A stretch of DNA of 64,000 bases from Streptomyces sp. Mut1 (GCF_030719295.1 NZ_CP120997.1:7016001-7080000), one strand, 5' to 3'. Shown: positions 33,681 through 42,130, counted from the stretch's first letter. Numbers and translations are program-made. Notes: a model not told the origin generated them from the letters alone.

Positions 33681-34622
33681 TCAGTGGCAGAGCCTCGCCT
33701 CGTGCTCGGCGTGGCCGCTCGGCTCCAGCTGGAAGGTGCAGTGCTCGACGTCGAAGTGGTCCCCGAGACAGCCCTGCAACTCGTGCAGCAGCTTCTCGTG
33801 GCCCATCGAGTCCAGCAGGTCCTGGTGCACCACCACATGGGCGGAGAGCACCGGCATCCCCGAGGTGATCGTCCACGCGTGCAGGTCGTGGACGTCAAGG
33901 ACACCGGGCAGCGCCGTGATGTGGTCGCGTACCTCGCCCATGTCGACGCCCCGGGGGGCCGCCTCCAGGAGCACGTTCAGCGTCTCGCGCAGGAGCCGTA
34001 CCGTACGCGGGACGATCATGAGGCCGATGACCAGCGAGGCGATGGGGTCCGCCGCCTGCCAGCCGGTCGCCATCACGATGCCCGCCGACGCCAGCACCGT
34101 GACCGAGCCGAGCGTGTCCGCCAGCACCTCCAGATAGGCGCCGCGCACATTGAGGCTGTCCTTCTGCCCGCGCGTCAGCAGCGAGAGCGACACCACGTTG
34201 GCGACCAGGCCCACCAGGGCGAAGGCGATCGTCAGTCCGCCCCGGGTCTCGGTCGGGCTGACGAAGCGCTCCACCGCCTCGAAGAGCAGATAGCCGCCCA
34301 CCCCGAGCAGCAGGCAGCAGTTGGCGAGCGCGGCCAGGATCTCCGCCCGGGCGTAGCCGAAGGTGCGGTTCGGGCCGGCCGGCCGGTTGGCGAAGTGGAT
34401 CGCCAGCAGCGCCAGGCCGAGGCCGAGGGAGTCGGTCGCCATGTGCGCCGCGTCGGCGATCAGCGCGAGGGAGCCGGACAGCAGTCCACCGACGATCTCC
34501 ATGACCGTCACGGCCAGGGTGATGCACAGCGCGATACGCAGCCGCCCCTTGTGCGCGGCGGCCGCGGTGCCGGTGGGCGCGGGACCGCCGTGTACATGCC
34601 CGTGGTCGTGCCCAGCCCCCAT
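33681..34622 (-). CDS. zitB: cation diffusion facilitator, ZitB-like zinc exporter
   Basis: A 313-residue CDF transporter. A His-rich N-terminus (GHDHGHVHGG) is followed by six membrane helices. The transport-site residues are in ADAAHMATDSLG (HxxxD, TM2) and EVLADTLGSV (TM5), and the cytoplasmic domain has VHDLHAWTITSG. It exports Zn(II) by proton antiport. The ATG at 34622 has GGGAGG eight bases upstream. A Zur-box-like sequence sits about 100 bases upstream; in S. coelicolor Zur is reported to activate zitB under high zinc, and this gene has a similar place relative to idi. The symbol is by analogy. Confidence 0.85.
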   Translation of the reverse strand: MGAGHDHGHVHGGPAPTGTAAAAHKGRLRIALCITLAVTVMEIVGGLLSGSLALIADAAHMATDSLGLGLALLAIHFANRPAGPNRTFGYARAEILAALANCCLLLGVGGYLLFEAVERFVSPTETRGGLTIAFALVGLVANVVSLSLLTRGQKDSLNVRGAYLEVLADTLGSVTVLASAGIVMATGWQAADPIASLVIGLMIVPRTVRLLRETLNVLLEAAPRGVDMGEVRDHITALPGVLDVHDLHAWTITSGMPVLSAHVVVHQDLLDSMGHEKLLHELQGCLGDHFDVEHCTFQLEPSGHAEHEARLCH

Positions 34623-34715
34623 GGGGACGCCTCCCGGTCGTCTCGCGGACCCGGTGCGCTCGCCCCGGGCGCTGCCCAGTCAACTACGGGCGGGGGGTAT
34701 CGGGCAACACGGCAC

Positions 34716-34730
34716 TGAACACCGTTGTCA
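34716..34730 (-). promoter_or_regulatory. candidate Zur box for the zinc exporter
   Basis: On the exporter strand the site reads TGACAACGGTGTTCA, a 7-1-7 inverted repeat with five of seven positions paired. It resembles actinobacterial Zur boxes of the TGAAAAYGGTTTTCA type. It lies 94-108 bases upstream of the ATG. Confidence 0.5.
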
Positions 34731-34736
34731 TTGGCT

Positions 34737-34764
34737 CTGACCTGCGGAAATGCCCGCAGGTCAG
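34737..34764. promoter_or_regulatory. 11-bp perfect hairpin in the zitB upstream region
   Basis: CTGACCTGCGG and CCGCAGGTCAG pair exactly around AAATGC. It lies seven bases from the Zur-box candidate and could be a terminator, an mRNA-leader structure or an operator for a dimeric regulator. Confidence 0.55.
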
Positions 34765-35014
34765 CCGGGTGGAGCAGTCCGCCCGACGGTCGGTCCCGCA
34801 GACGGCCGCGGCCGGTGTTTTGTCAGGTGAGGCGGCCATCAACGATGATGATCGCCGGGCGGCGCGCATGATCCGGCTCCACCCGGAACGGAGCACAAAC
34901 GGGCAGTGAACTCCCGCTTCCGTTCATCCGATAGCCTCTGCCGACATGCCGCCGGCCGTATCAGGCCGCACTGTCGCGTGCCGATCCGTGTCAGCACCCA
35001 AGGAGTGAGTTCGT

Positions 35015-36838
35015 CTGTCGACCGCCATTCTCACAGGTGCTCCGCTGCCCGGATCGTCACTGGAGGACGATCTTCGGTCGCTGGGCTTCGACGTCCGGGC
35101 AGCCGCCGACGTCACCGAAGCCGCCGGACTGCTGTCCGCCGTCCCGCCCGCACACCGGGTCGCCCTCGTCGACCCCCGCTTCGTCGGCCACCGCCACGCC
35201 CTGCGGCTCGCCCTCACCGACCCCCGCTTCCCCGCGGCGGCCGTCCCCGGCGCCCTGACCGCGCAGGCCGAAGCGCGCCCCGCCCTCGTCAGCGCGCTGC
35301 GCACCACCACCGAGGCGGTCGGCGCCGGCGTGCCCGCGGGCGGCACCGCCACGGTCACCGACCGCACCGTCCCCGGCCGGCTCGCGGCCACCATGGAGGC
35401 CGAGGGCACCGAGGTGCAGCGCCCCGAGCTGGGCTCCCTCGTCGCCACCGTGCCCCCCGACGAGGCCGCCCGCGCCGCCGCCCGCTCGGGCGTCGAGGCC
35501 GTGGACGACGAGGCGGTCCGGCTGCGCAGCGCCGTGAAGGCCCGCGACGGCTTCTTCACCACCCACTGCATCAGCCCGTACTCGCGCTACATCGCCCGCT
35601 GGTGCGCCCGCCGGGGCCTCACCCCGAACCAGGTCACCACCGCCTCGCTGCTCACGGCGCTCGTCGCGGCCGGCTGCGCGGCCACCGGCACCCGCGGCGG
35701 TTACGTCGCGGCGGGCCTCCTGCTCCTGTTCTCGTTCGTCCTGGACTGCACCGACGGGCAGCTCGCCCGCTACTCGCTCCAGTACTCCACGATGGGCGCC
35801 TGGCTGGACGCCACCTTCGACCGCGCCAAGGAGTACGCCTACTACGCGGGCCTCGCCCTCGGCGCGGCGCGCGGCGGCGACGACGTCTGGGCGCTGGCAC
35901 TGGGCGCGATGGTCCTCCAGTCGTGCCGCCATGTCATCGACTTCTCGTTCAACGAGGCCAACCACGACGCGGTGGCGAACTCCAGCCCCACGGCCGCCCT
36001 CTCCGACAAGCTGGACAGCGTCGGCTGGACGGTCTGGGTGCGCCGGATGATCGTGCTCCCGATCGGTGAGCGCTGGGCGATGATCGCCGTGCTCACCGCG
36101 CTCACCACCCCGCGCATCGTCTTCTACGCCCTGCTGATCGGATGCGCCTTCGCGGCCTGCTACACCACCGCCGGCCGCCTCCTGCGCTCCCTGACCCGCA
36201 AGGCCCGCCGTACCGACCGCGCCGCCCAGGCCCTCGCGGACCTCGCCGACTCCGGCCCGCTCGCCGAACTCGTCGCCGCCCGCGGACCCCGTATCCCGGG
36301 CTCCTGGGGCGCCCCGGTGGTGGCCGTCGTCGGAGCCTGCGCCCTGATCGCCGCCGCGCTCCTGCAGCCCTTCGGCAGCCGGCAGATGATCATCGCCGCC
36401 GTCTTCTACGCGCTCTGCTCCGGCATAGCCGTGGCGCGGCCCCTCAAGGGCCCGCTCGACTGGCTCGTGCCGCCGGTCTTCCGCGCCGCCGAATACTGCA
36501 CGATCCTCGCCCTGGCCGCGCGCAGCGAGATCGACGGGGCGCTCCCCGCGGCCTTCGGGCTGGTCTCGGCCGTCGCCTACCATCACTACGACACGGTGTA
36601 CCGCATCCGAGGCGGCACCGGTGCCCCGCCCCGGTGGCTGGTGCGCACCATCGGCGGACACGAGGGCCGGACCCTGGTCGTGGCCGTGTTCGCCGCCGTA
36701 CTCACCGGAGCATCCGGCTTCACCACGGCGCTCACCGTGCTCGCCGTGGCCGTGGCACTGGTCGTGCTGGTGGAGTCCATCCGCTTCTGGGTGTCCTCCG
36801 GGGCCCCCGCCGTTCACGACGAAGGAGAACCCGCATGA
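35015..36838 (+). CDS. CDP-alcohol phosphatidyltransferase with N-terminal extension and DUF5941-like C-terminus (CTG start)
   Basis: A 607-residue membrane enzyme. The frame opens at a CTG (35015) nine bases after AAGGAG, with an in-frame stop three codons upstream; no ATG, GTG or TTG occurs there, and the first 105 residues (STAILTGAPLPGSSLEDDL) are clearly protein-like. The catalytic CDP-OH-P motif is complete: DCTDGQLARY, then G, then LDATFD. Several helices follow, and the C-terminal 230 residues look like DUF5941. The enzyme would transfer a CDP-activated phosphoalcohol to a polyol, releasing CMP. It is the first gene of a seven-gene run; its stop overlaps the nucleotidyltransferase start (ATGA). 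Confidence 0.82.
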   Translation: MSTAILTGAPLPGSSLEDDLRSLGFDVRAAADVTEAAGLLSAVPPAHRVALVDPRFVGHRHALRLALTDPRFPAAAVPGALTAQAEARPALVSALRTTTEAVGAGVPAGGTATVTDRTVPGRLAATMEAEGTEVQRPELGSLVATVPPDEAARAAARSGVEAVDDEAVRLRSAVKARDGFFTTHCISPYSRYIARWCARRGLTPNQVTTASLLTALVAAGCAATGTRGGYVAAGLLLLFSFVLDCTDGQLARYSLQYSTMGAWLDATFDRAKEYAYYAGLALGAARGGDDVWALALGAMVLQSCRHVIDFSFNEANHDAVANSSPTAALSDKLDSVGWTVWVRRMIVLPIGERWAMIAVLTALTTPRIVFYALLIGCAFAACYTTAGRLLRSLTRKARRTDRAAQALADLADSGPLAELVAARGPRIPGSWGAPVVAVVGACALIAAALLQPFGSRQMIIAAVFYALCSGIAVARPLKGPLDWLVPPVFRAAEYCTILALAARSEIDGALPAAFGLVSAVAYHHYDTVYRIRGGTGAPPRWLVRTIGGHEGRTLVVAVFAAVLTGASGFTTALTVLAVAVALVVLVESIRFWVSSGAPAVHDEGEPA

Positions 36839-37572
36839 TCGGCCTCGTACTGGCAGCCGGCGCAGGACGGCGCCTGCGCCCCTATACCGACACACTGCCC
36901 AAGGCGCTCGTGCCGGTGGACGGCGACAAGACGATCCTCGACCTCACGCTGGCCAACTTCGCCGAGATCGGGCTCACCGAGGTCGCCATCGTCGTCGGCT
37001 ACCGCAAGGAGGCCGTCTACGCGCGCAAGGAGGAGCTGGAGGCGACGTACGGCCTGAAGCTCATCCTCATCGACAACGACAAGGCCGAGGAGTGGAACAA
37101 CGCCTACTCCCTGTGGTGCGCCCGTGAGGTGCTGAAGCGCGGAGTGCTCCTGGCCAACGGCGACACCGTGCACCCGGTCTCCGTCGAGCGGACCCTGCTG
37201 GACGCGCGCGGCCGGGGCCAGAAGATCATCCTCGCCCTCGACACGGTGAAGCAGCTCGCCGACGAGGAGATGAAGGTCGTCGTGGAGGACGGCAAGGGCG
37301 TCCGCCGGATCACCAAGCTGATGGACCCGGCCGAGGCGACCGGCGAGTACATCGGCCTCACCCTCATCGAGCCCGAGGCCGCCGAGGAGCTGGCCGACGC
37401 GCTGAAGGCCACCTTCGAGCGCGACCCGGACCTCTACTACGAGGACGGCTACCAGGAGCTCGTCAACCGTGGTTTCACCGTGGACGTCGCCCCCATCGGT
37501 GACGTGAGCTGGGTCGAGATCGACAACCACGACGACCTCGCGAAGGGGCGGGAGATCGCGTGCCGGTACTGA
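36835..37572 (+). CDS. sugar/polyol-phosphate nucleotidyltransferase
   Basis: A 245-residue cytosolic enzyme of the NTP_transferase family. The nucleotide loop is LVLAAGAGRRLRPYTDTLPKALVPV, followed by LLANGDTVHP (metal Asp) and VSWVEIDNHDDLAKG, a pattern shared with phosphocholine and inositol-phosphate cytidylyltransferases. It would make a CDP (or UDP) alcohol from CTP and a phosphate ester, the donor for the flanking CDP-alcohol phosphatidyltransferases. GAAGGAG precedes the ATG. It overlaps the previous gene by four bases and the next by 13. Confidence 0.85.
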   Translation: MIGLVLAAGAGRRLRPYTDTLPKALVPVDGDKTILDLTLANFAEIGLTEVAIVVGYRKEAVYARKEELEATYGLKLILIDNDKAEEWNNAYSLWCAREVLKRGVLLANGDTVHPVSVERTLLDARGRGQKIILALDTVKQLADEEMKVVVEDGKGVRRITKLMDPAEATGEYIGLTLIEPEAAEELADALKATFERDPDLYYEDGYQELVNRGFTVDVAPIGDVSWVEIDNHDDLAKGREIACRY

Positions 37573-38621
37573 CACGACTCATCCCCTCCCCGGTCTTCGT
37601 CGACATCAGCCGGGGCGCCATGCACGATCTGGCCGGCCTCCTCGCCGACCAGCGGATCTCCGCCTCCGGCAAGCTCGCCATCGCGATCAGCGGCGGCTCG
37701 GGCCAGGCCCTGCGCGAGAAGCTGGCACCGGCCCTGCCGGGCGCCGACTGGTACTGCGTCGCGGGCGGCAGCATCGACGCGGCGGTCCAGCTGGCCGACG
37801 ACATCAAGGGCAAGCGCTACGACGCCGTGGTCGGCCTCGGCGGCGGCAAGATCATCGACGTGGCGAAGTACGCCGCGGCCCGGGTCGGCCTGCCGCTGGT
37901 CTCGGTCGCCACCAACCTCGCCCACGACGGCCTGTGCTCGCCCGTCGCCACCCTGGACAACGACAACGGCCGGGGCTCCTACGGCGTGCCCATGCCCATC
38001 GCGATGGTGATCGACCTGTCGGTGATCCGCGACGCCCCGGACCGCTTCGTGCGCTCCGGCATCGGCGACGCGATCTCCAACATCTCCGCCATCGCCGACT
38101 GGGAACTCTCGCACCAGGTCAACAGCGAGCAGATCGACGGCCTCGCCGCCGCCATGGCCCGTACCGCCGGCGAGGCGGTCCTGCGCCACCCCGGCACCGT
38201 CGCGGACGACGAGTTCCTCACCGTCCTCGCCGAGTCGCTGGTGCTCTCCGGCATCGCCATCTCGATCAGCGGCGACACCCGGCCCTCGTCCGGCGCCTGC
38301 CACGAGATCAGCCACGCCTTCGACCTGCTCTTCCCCAAGCGGGCCGCGAGCCACGGCGAGCAGGTCGGCCTCGGCGCCGCCTTCGCCATGCACCTGCGCG
38401 GGGCCCACCAGGAGTCCGGCCTCTTCGCCGAGGTGCTGCGCAGGCACGGCCTGCCGGTGCGGCCCGAGGAGATCGGCTTCACCGTCGAGGAGTTCGTCCA
38501 GGCCGTCGAGTACGCCCCCCAGACCCGTCCGGGACGTTTCACGGTCCTGGAACACCTCAGCCTGTCCACCGACCAGATCAGGGACGCGTACGCCGACTAT
38601 GCCAAGACCATCAGTAGCTGA
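37560..38621 (+). CDS. glycerol-1-phosphate dehydrogenase-like iron/zinc-containing alcohol dehydrogenase
   Basis: A 353-residue protein of the DHQS-like dehydrogenase superfamily, AraM/EgsA branch. NAD(P)-binding is seen in VVGLGGGKIIDVAKYAA, and the metal ligands in ATNLAHDGLCSPVA (Asp), GACHEISHAFD (His) and ASHGEQVGLGA (His). The family reduces dihydroxyacetone phosphate to sn-glycerol-1-phosphate, the archaeal-type backbone isomer, also made by Bacillus AraM. It starts at the GTG at 37560, inside the previous gene, which forces co-translation. No PcrB-like prenyltransferase is in the window, so a glycerol-1-phosphate headgroup or polymer seems likelier than an ether lipid. Confidence 0.8.
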   Translation: MPVLTRLIPSPVFVDISRGAMHDLAGLLADQRISASGKLAIAISGGSGQALREKLAPALPGADWYCVAGGSIDAAVQLADDIKGKRYDAVVGLGGGKIIDVAKYAAARVGLPLVSVATNLAHDGLCSPVATLDNDNGRGSYGVPMPIAMVIDLSVIRDAPDRFVRSGIGDAISNISAIADWELSHQVNSEQIDGLAAAMARTAGEAVLRHPGTVADDEFLTVLAESLVLSGIAISISGDTRPSSGACHEISHAFDLLFPKRAASHGEQVGLGAAFAMHLRGAHQESGLFAEVLRRHGLPVRPEEIGFTVEEFVQAVEYAPQTRPGRFTVLEHLSLSTDQIRDAYADYAKTISS

Positions 38622-39378
38622 ACTCCGCCCGGTCGTTCACCCCCCGGGCGTCAAGGACCGGCGCAGCGGTGAACACTGGGCGGGCCGGATATACATGCGC
38701 GAGATCTCGCTGCGCGTGGACCGGTATCTGGTGAACACCAAGGTGACGCCCAACCAGCTCACCTACCTGATGACCGTGGCCGGAGTGCTCGCGGCGCCGG
38801 CCCTGCTCGTGCCCGGCATCACCGGCGCGGTCCTCGGTGTCGTCATGGTCCAGCTCTACCTGCTGCTCGACTGCGTCGACGGCGAGATAGCGCGCTGGAA
38901 GAAGCAGTTCTCGCTCGGCGGCGTCTACCTGGACCGCGTCGGCGCCTACCTGTGCGACGCGGCCGTGCTCGTCGGCTTCGGCCTGCGCGCCGCCGACCTG
39001 TGGGGCACCGGGCGCATCGACTGGCTCTGGGCGTTCCTCGGTACGCTCGCCGCGCTCGGCGCGATCCTGATCAAGGCCGAGACGGACCTGGTCGGCGTCG
39101 CCCGCCACCAGGGCGGGCTGCCGCCCGTCAAGGAGTCCGCGTCCGAGCCGCGCTCCTCCGGCATGGCGCTCGCCCGCCGGGCCGCCGGCGCGCTCAAGTT
39201 CCACCGGCTGATCCTGTGCGTCGAGGCGTCGCTGGTCATCCTGGTCGCGGCCGTTCTGGACGAGGTGCGGGACGACTTCTTCTTCAGCCGTCTCGCGGTC
39301 GCGGTCCTGGCCGGCATCGCCCTGCTGCAGACCCTGCTGCACCTCGTGTCGGTCATGGCATCGAGCAGGCTGAAGTGA
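38599..39378 (+). CDS. second CDP-alcohol phosphatidyltransferase, active-site variant
   Basis: A 259-residue membrane protein with about five to six helices. The CDP-OH-P motif reads DCVDGEIARW, eight residues, then G-VYL-D-RVG-A: the fourth aspartate, the proposed catalytic base, is alanine. TNQ-type start VTPNQLTYLMT is as in active homologues. It overlaps the dehydrogenase by 23 bases. It may use another base, be a non-catalytic partner of the first phosphatidyltransferase, or have changed reaction. The substrate is unknown but probably the CDP-linked product of the nearby nucleotidyltransferase. Confidence 0.8.
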   Translation: MPRPSVAELRPVVHPPGVKDRRSGEHWAGRIYMREISLRVDRYLVNTKVTPNQLTYLMTVAGVLAAPALLVPGITGAVLGVVMVQLYLLLDCVDGEIARWKKQFSLGGVYLDRVGAYLCDAAVLVGFGLRAADLWGTGRIDWLWAFLGTLAALGAILIKAETDLVGVARHQGGLPPVKESASEPRSSGMALARRAAGALKFHRLILCVEASLVILVAAVLDEVRDDFFFSRLAVAVLAGIALLQTLLHLVSVMASSRLK

Positions 39379-40259
39379 GCACACCCATGAAACTCGGCGC
39401 GGTCATCATCACGATGGGCAACCGCCCGGCCGAGCTGCGCGCCCTGCTCGACTCGGTCGCCGCCCAGAAGGGCGACCGGATCGAGGTGGTCGTCGTCGGC
39501 AACGGCTCGCCCGTCCCCGATGTCCCCGCGGGCGTGCGCACCGTCGAGCTGCCCGAGAACCTCGGCATCCCGGGCGGCCGGAACGTCGGCATCGAGGCCT
39601 TCGGGCCCTCCGGCGCCGACGTGGACGCCCTGCTCTTCCTGGACGACGACGGGCTGCTGCCCCTCACCGACACCGCCGAGCTGTGCCGGCAGGCCTTCGC
39701 GGACGATCCCCGGCTCGGCATCATCAGCTTCCGGATCGCCGACCCGGAGACCGGTGTCACCCAGCGCCGGCACGTGCCCCGGCTGCGCGCCGCCGACCCG
39801 ATGCGCTCGTCGCGGGTGACGACGTTCCTGGGCGGCGCCAACGCGGTGCGCACCCGGGTCCTCGCCGAGGTCGGCCCGCTGCCCGGCGACTTCTTCTACG
39901 CGCACGAGGAGACCGACCTCGCCTGGCGGGCGCTGGACGCCGGCTGGCTCATCGACTACCGCGCGGACATGGTCCTGCACCACCCCGCCACGGCCCCGTC
40001 CCGGCATGCCGTCTACCACCGCATGGTGGCCCGCAACCGGGTCTGGCTGGCCCGGCGCAATCTGCCCGCGCCCCTCGTCCCGGTGTACCTGGGCGTGTGG
40101 ATGCTGCTGACCCTGCTGCGCAGGCCGTCCGGCGAGGCGCTGAAGGCCTGGTTCGGCGGCTTCCGGGAGGGCTGGACGACCCCGTGCGGACCCCGCCGCC
40201 CGATGAAGTGGCGTACGGTGTGGCGACTGACCAGGCTAGGCCGCCCTCCGGTGATCTGA
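39375..40259 (+). CDS. GT2 family glycosyltransferase
   Basis: A 294-residue GT-A glycosyltransferase: AVIITMGNRPAELRALLDSV at the start, ENLGIPGGRNVGIEAF, a DxD-like FLDDDGLLP, and the acceptor-side YAHEETDLAWRALDAGW (ED motif), as in rhamnosyl- and galactofuranosyl-transferases. It acts at the cytoplasmic face of the membrane. The start is the GTG at 39375 that overlaps the previous stop (GTGA) or the ATG four codons later. Within this cluster it would decorate or extend the polyol-phosphate chain. Confidence 0.87.
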   Translation: MSTPMKLGAVIITMGNRPAELRALLDSVAAQKGDRIEVVVVGNGSPVPDVPAGVRTVELPENLGIPGGRNVGIEAFGPSGADVDALLFLDDDGLLPLTDTAELCRQAFADDPRLGIISFRIADPETGVTQRRHVPRLRAADPMRSSRVTTFLGGANAVRTRVLAEVGPLPGDFFYAHEETDLAWRALDAGWLIDYRADMVLHHPATAPSRHAVYHRMVARNRVWLARRNLPAPLVPVYLGVWMLLTLLRRPSGEALKAWFGGFREGWTTPCGPRRPMKWRTVWRLTRLGRPPVI

Positions 40260-40293
40260 GAGGCTCGCCTCTGGGAGCATGAGGCGTATTTTT
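40259..40293 (+). terminator. terminator/attenuator between the glycosyltransferase and the exporter
   Basis: Directly at the glycosyltransferase stop, AGAGGC (40259-40264) can pair with GCCTCT (40267-40272). Alternatively GCCTC (40267-40271) can pair with GAGGC (40281-40285), which is followed by TATTTTT, a classical intrinsic terminator. The two stems share the same bases and are mutually exclusive. Confidence 0.5.
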
Positions 40294-40365
40294 CTTGTCG
40301 GGACCTGTCCGCCCTGAGCCGCGCCCGCGACTGGCTGCGCATTTTGAATACGAGAGTTTCTTCTG

Positions 40366-41295
40366 GTGAGTGACACAACCCATGGTGGTGCGGTTGCGCT
40401 GGGCAGCCCGCCATCGGCCGACGACGGCCTGAGCGCGGCCGAGCTGGCCGCGAAGTACGGTCTGGCGGTCAGCGGTGCCCGGCCCGGACTCCGTGAGTAC
40501 GTGAGCCAGCTGCGCGGGAGGCGCCATTTCATCCTGGCGTTCTCCCGGGCGAAGCTGACCGCCCAGTACAGCCAGGCGAAGCTGGGGCAGCTGTGGCAGG
40601 TGGCGACCCCGCTCCTGAACGCCGCGGTCTACTTCCTCATCTTCGGGCTGATCCTGGGCACGAAGAAGGGCTTCACGCAGGAAGTCTTCATCCCGTTCCT
40701 GGTGACCGGGGTGTTCGTCTTCACCTTCACCCAGAGCTCCGTGATGGCCGGCGTCCGCTCCATCTCCGGGAACCTCGGCCTGGTCCGGGCGCTGCACTTC
40801 CCGCGGGCCTCGCTGCCGATCTCCTTCTCGCTCCAGCAGCTCCAGCAACTGCTGTACTCGATGATCGTGCTGCTCGCGGTCACGGTCGGATTCGGCAGCT
40901 ACCCGCGCCTGTCGTGGCTGCTGGTGATTCCGGCCCTGGTGATGCAGTTCTTCTTCAACACCGGACTGGCGCTCGCCATGGCGAGGATGGGGGCCAAGAC
41001 CCCCGACCTGGCCCAGCTCATGCCGTTCGTCATGCGTACCTGGATGTACGCGTCCGGGGTCATGTTCTCCATCCCGGTGATGCTCGCGGACAAGCCGGCC
41101 TGGATCACCGACGTGCTCCAGTACAACCCGGCGGCGATCTACATGGACCTGGTCCGGTTCGCGCTGATCGACGGTTACGGCTCCGAGAACCTGCCCGAAC
41201 ACGTCTGGGCGGTCGCCCTGGCCTGGTCGATCGTGGTGGGCCTGGTGGGCTTCGTGTACTTCTGGAAGGCAGAGGAACGGTACGGCCGTGGCTGA
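40366..41295 (+). CDS. ABC-2 type polysaccharide exporter permease (TagG-like)
   Basis: A 309-residue inner-membrane protein with six helices and the ABC-2/TagG/Wzm pattern: FSRAKLTAQYSQAKLGQLWQV before TM1, FLIFGLILGT, and VMRTWMYASGVMFSIPVML. It forms the channel for export of a lipid-linked glycopolymer. The GTG at 40366 follows GAGAG by about nine bases. Its end overlaps the ATPase gene by eight bases, so the two are made as a pair. Confidence 0.88.
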   Translation: MSDTTHGGAVALGSPPSADDGLSAAELAAKYGLAVSGARPGLREYVSQLRGRRHFILAFSRAKLTAQYSQAKLGQLWQVATPLLNAAVYFLIFGLILGTKKGFTQEVFIPFLVTGVFVFTFTQSSVMAGVRSISGNLGLVRALHFPRASLPISFSLQQLQQLLYSMIVLLAVTVGFGSYPRLSWLLVIPALVMQFFFNTGLALAMARMGAKTPDLAQLMPFVMRTWMYASGVMFSIPVMLADKPAWITDVLQYNPAAIYMDLVRFALIDGYGSENLPEHVWAVALAWSIVVGLVGFVYFWKAEERYGRG

Positions 41296-42076
41296 CGACA
41301 ACACCGCGGGGCGCGTCCCCACCGTGATCGCCGACGACGTGCACATCGTGTACCGGGTCAACGGCGGCGGCGGTGGCAAGGGCGGAGCCACCGCGGCCCT
41401 GAGCCGGATCCTGCGCCGGGACAAGGGCGTGGAGCAGCGCGGGGTGCGCAAGGTCCACGCCGTGCGCGGCGTCACCTTCACCGCCTACCGGGGCGAGGCG
41501 ATCGGTCTCATCGGGACGAACGGCTCCGGCAAGTCGACCCTGCTGCGGGCCATCGCCGGCCTCCTGCCGACCGAGAGCGGCAGCGTCTACACGGACGGAC
41601 AGCCCTCGCTGCTCGGCGTCAACGCGGCGCTGATGAGCGACCTGACCGGCGAGCGCAACGTGGTCCTGGGCGGTCTGGCGATGGGGATGAGCCGCGAGGA
41701 GATCCGCGAGCGCTACCAGTCGATCGTCGACTTCTCCGGCATCAACGAGAAGGGCGACTTCATCACCCTGCCCATGCGCACCTACTCCTCCGGCATGGCC
41801 GCCCGCCTCCGCTTCTCGATCGCGGCCGCAAAGAACCACGACGTCCTCATGATCGACGAGGCCCTGGCGACCGGCGACCGCAAGTTCCAGATCCGCTCCG
41901 AGGCGCGGATCAGGGAGTTGCGCAAGGAGGCCGGGACCGTCTTCCTGGTGAGCCACAGCAACAAGTCGATCAGGGACACCTGCGACCGGGTGCTGTGGCT
42001 GGAGAAGGGCGAACTGCTCATGGACGGCCCGACCGAAGAGGTCCTCAAGGCCTACGAGCGGGAGACCGGCAAGTAG
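41288..42076 (+). CDS. polysaccharide ABC exporter ATPase (TagH-like)
   Basis: A 262-residue ATPase. Walker A is GTNGSGKST, the signature YSSGMAARLRFSIA, Walker B LMIDEALATGD (typical of TagH/Wzt rather than DEPT), and the H-loop LVSHSNKS. A short Gly-rich insert lies near residue 28. It has no long C-terminal carbohydrate-binding domain, so export is likely of the TagGH type. With the permease it forms the last two genes of the seven-gene cluster; two hairpins follow. Confidence 0.9.
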   Translation: MADDNTAGRVPTVIADDVHIVYRVNGGGGGKGGATAALSRILRRDKGVEQRGVRKVHAVRGVTFTAYRGEAIGLIGTNGSGKSTLLRAIAGLLPTESGSVYTDGQPSLLGVNAALMSDLTGERNVVLGGLAMGMSREEIRERYQSIVDFSGINEKGDFITLPMRTYSSGMAARLRFSIAAAKNHDVLMIDEALATGDRKFQIRSEARIRELRKEAGTVFLVSHSNKSIRDTCDRVLWLEKGELLMDGPTEEVLKAYERETGK

Positions 42077-42110
42077 GACGTATCACCCCTTGTCACGCAC
42101 CGGGCGGCCT

Positions 42111-42130
42111 CCGCCGGACTCTTCCGGCGG
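42111..42130 (+). terminator. hairpin terminator 1 after the exporter genes
   Basis: CCGCCGGA and TCCGGCGG pair around CTCT, 35 bases after the TagH-like stop. Confidence 0.65.

Larger units (their letters stand above)
34623..35014. other. 392-bp regulatory spacer between the zinc exporter and the wall-polymer cluster
   Basis: No credible ORF is present. It contains a Zur-box-like element, an 11-bp perfect hairpin, and near the right end AAGGAG serving the CTG-started gene. A weak promoter candidate (TGAACT then GATAGC with about 19 bases between) lies around 34910-34940, pointing right. Confidence 0.6.
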
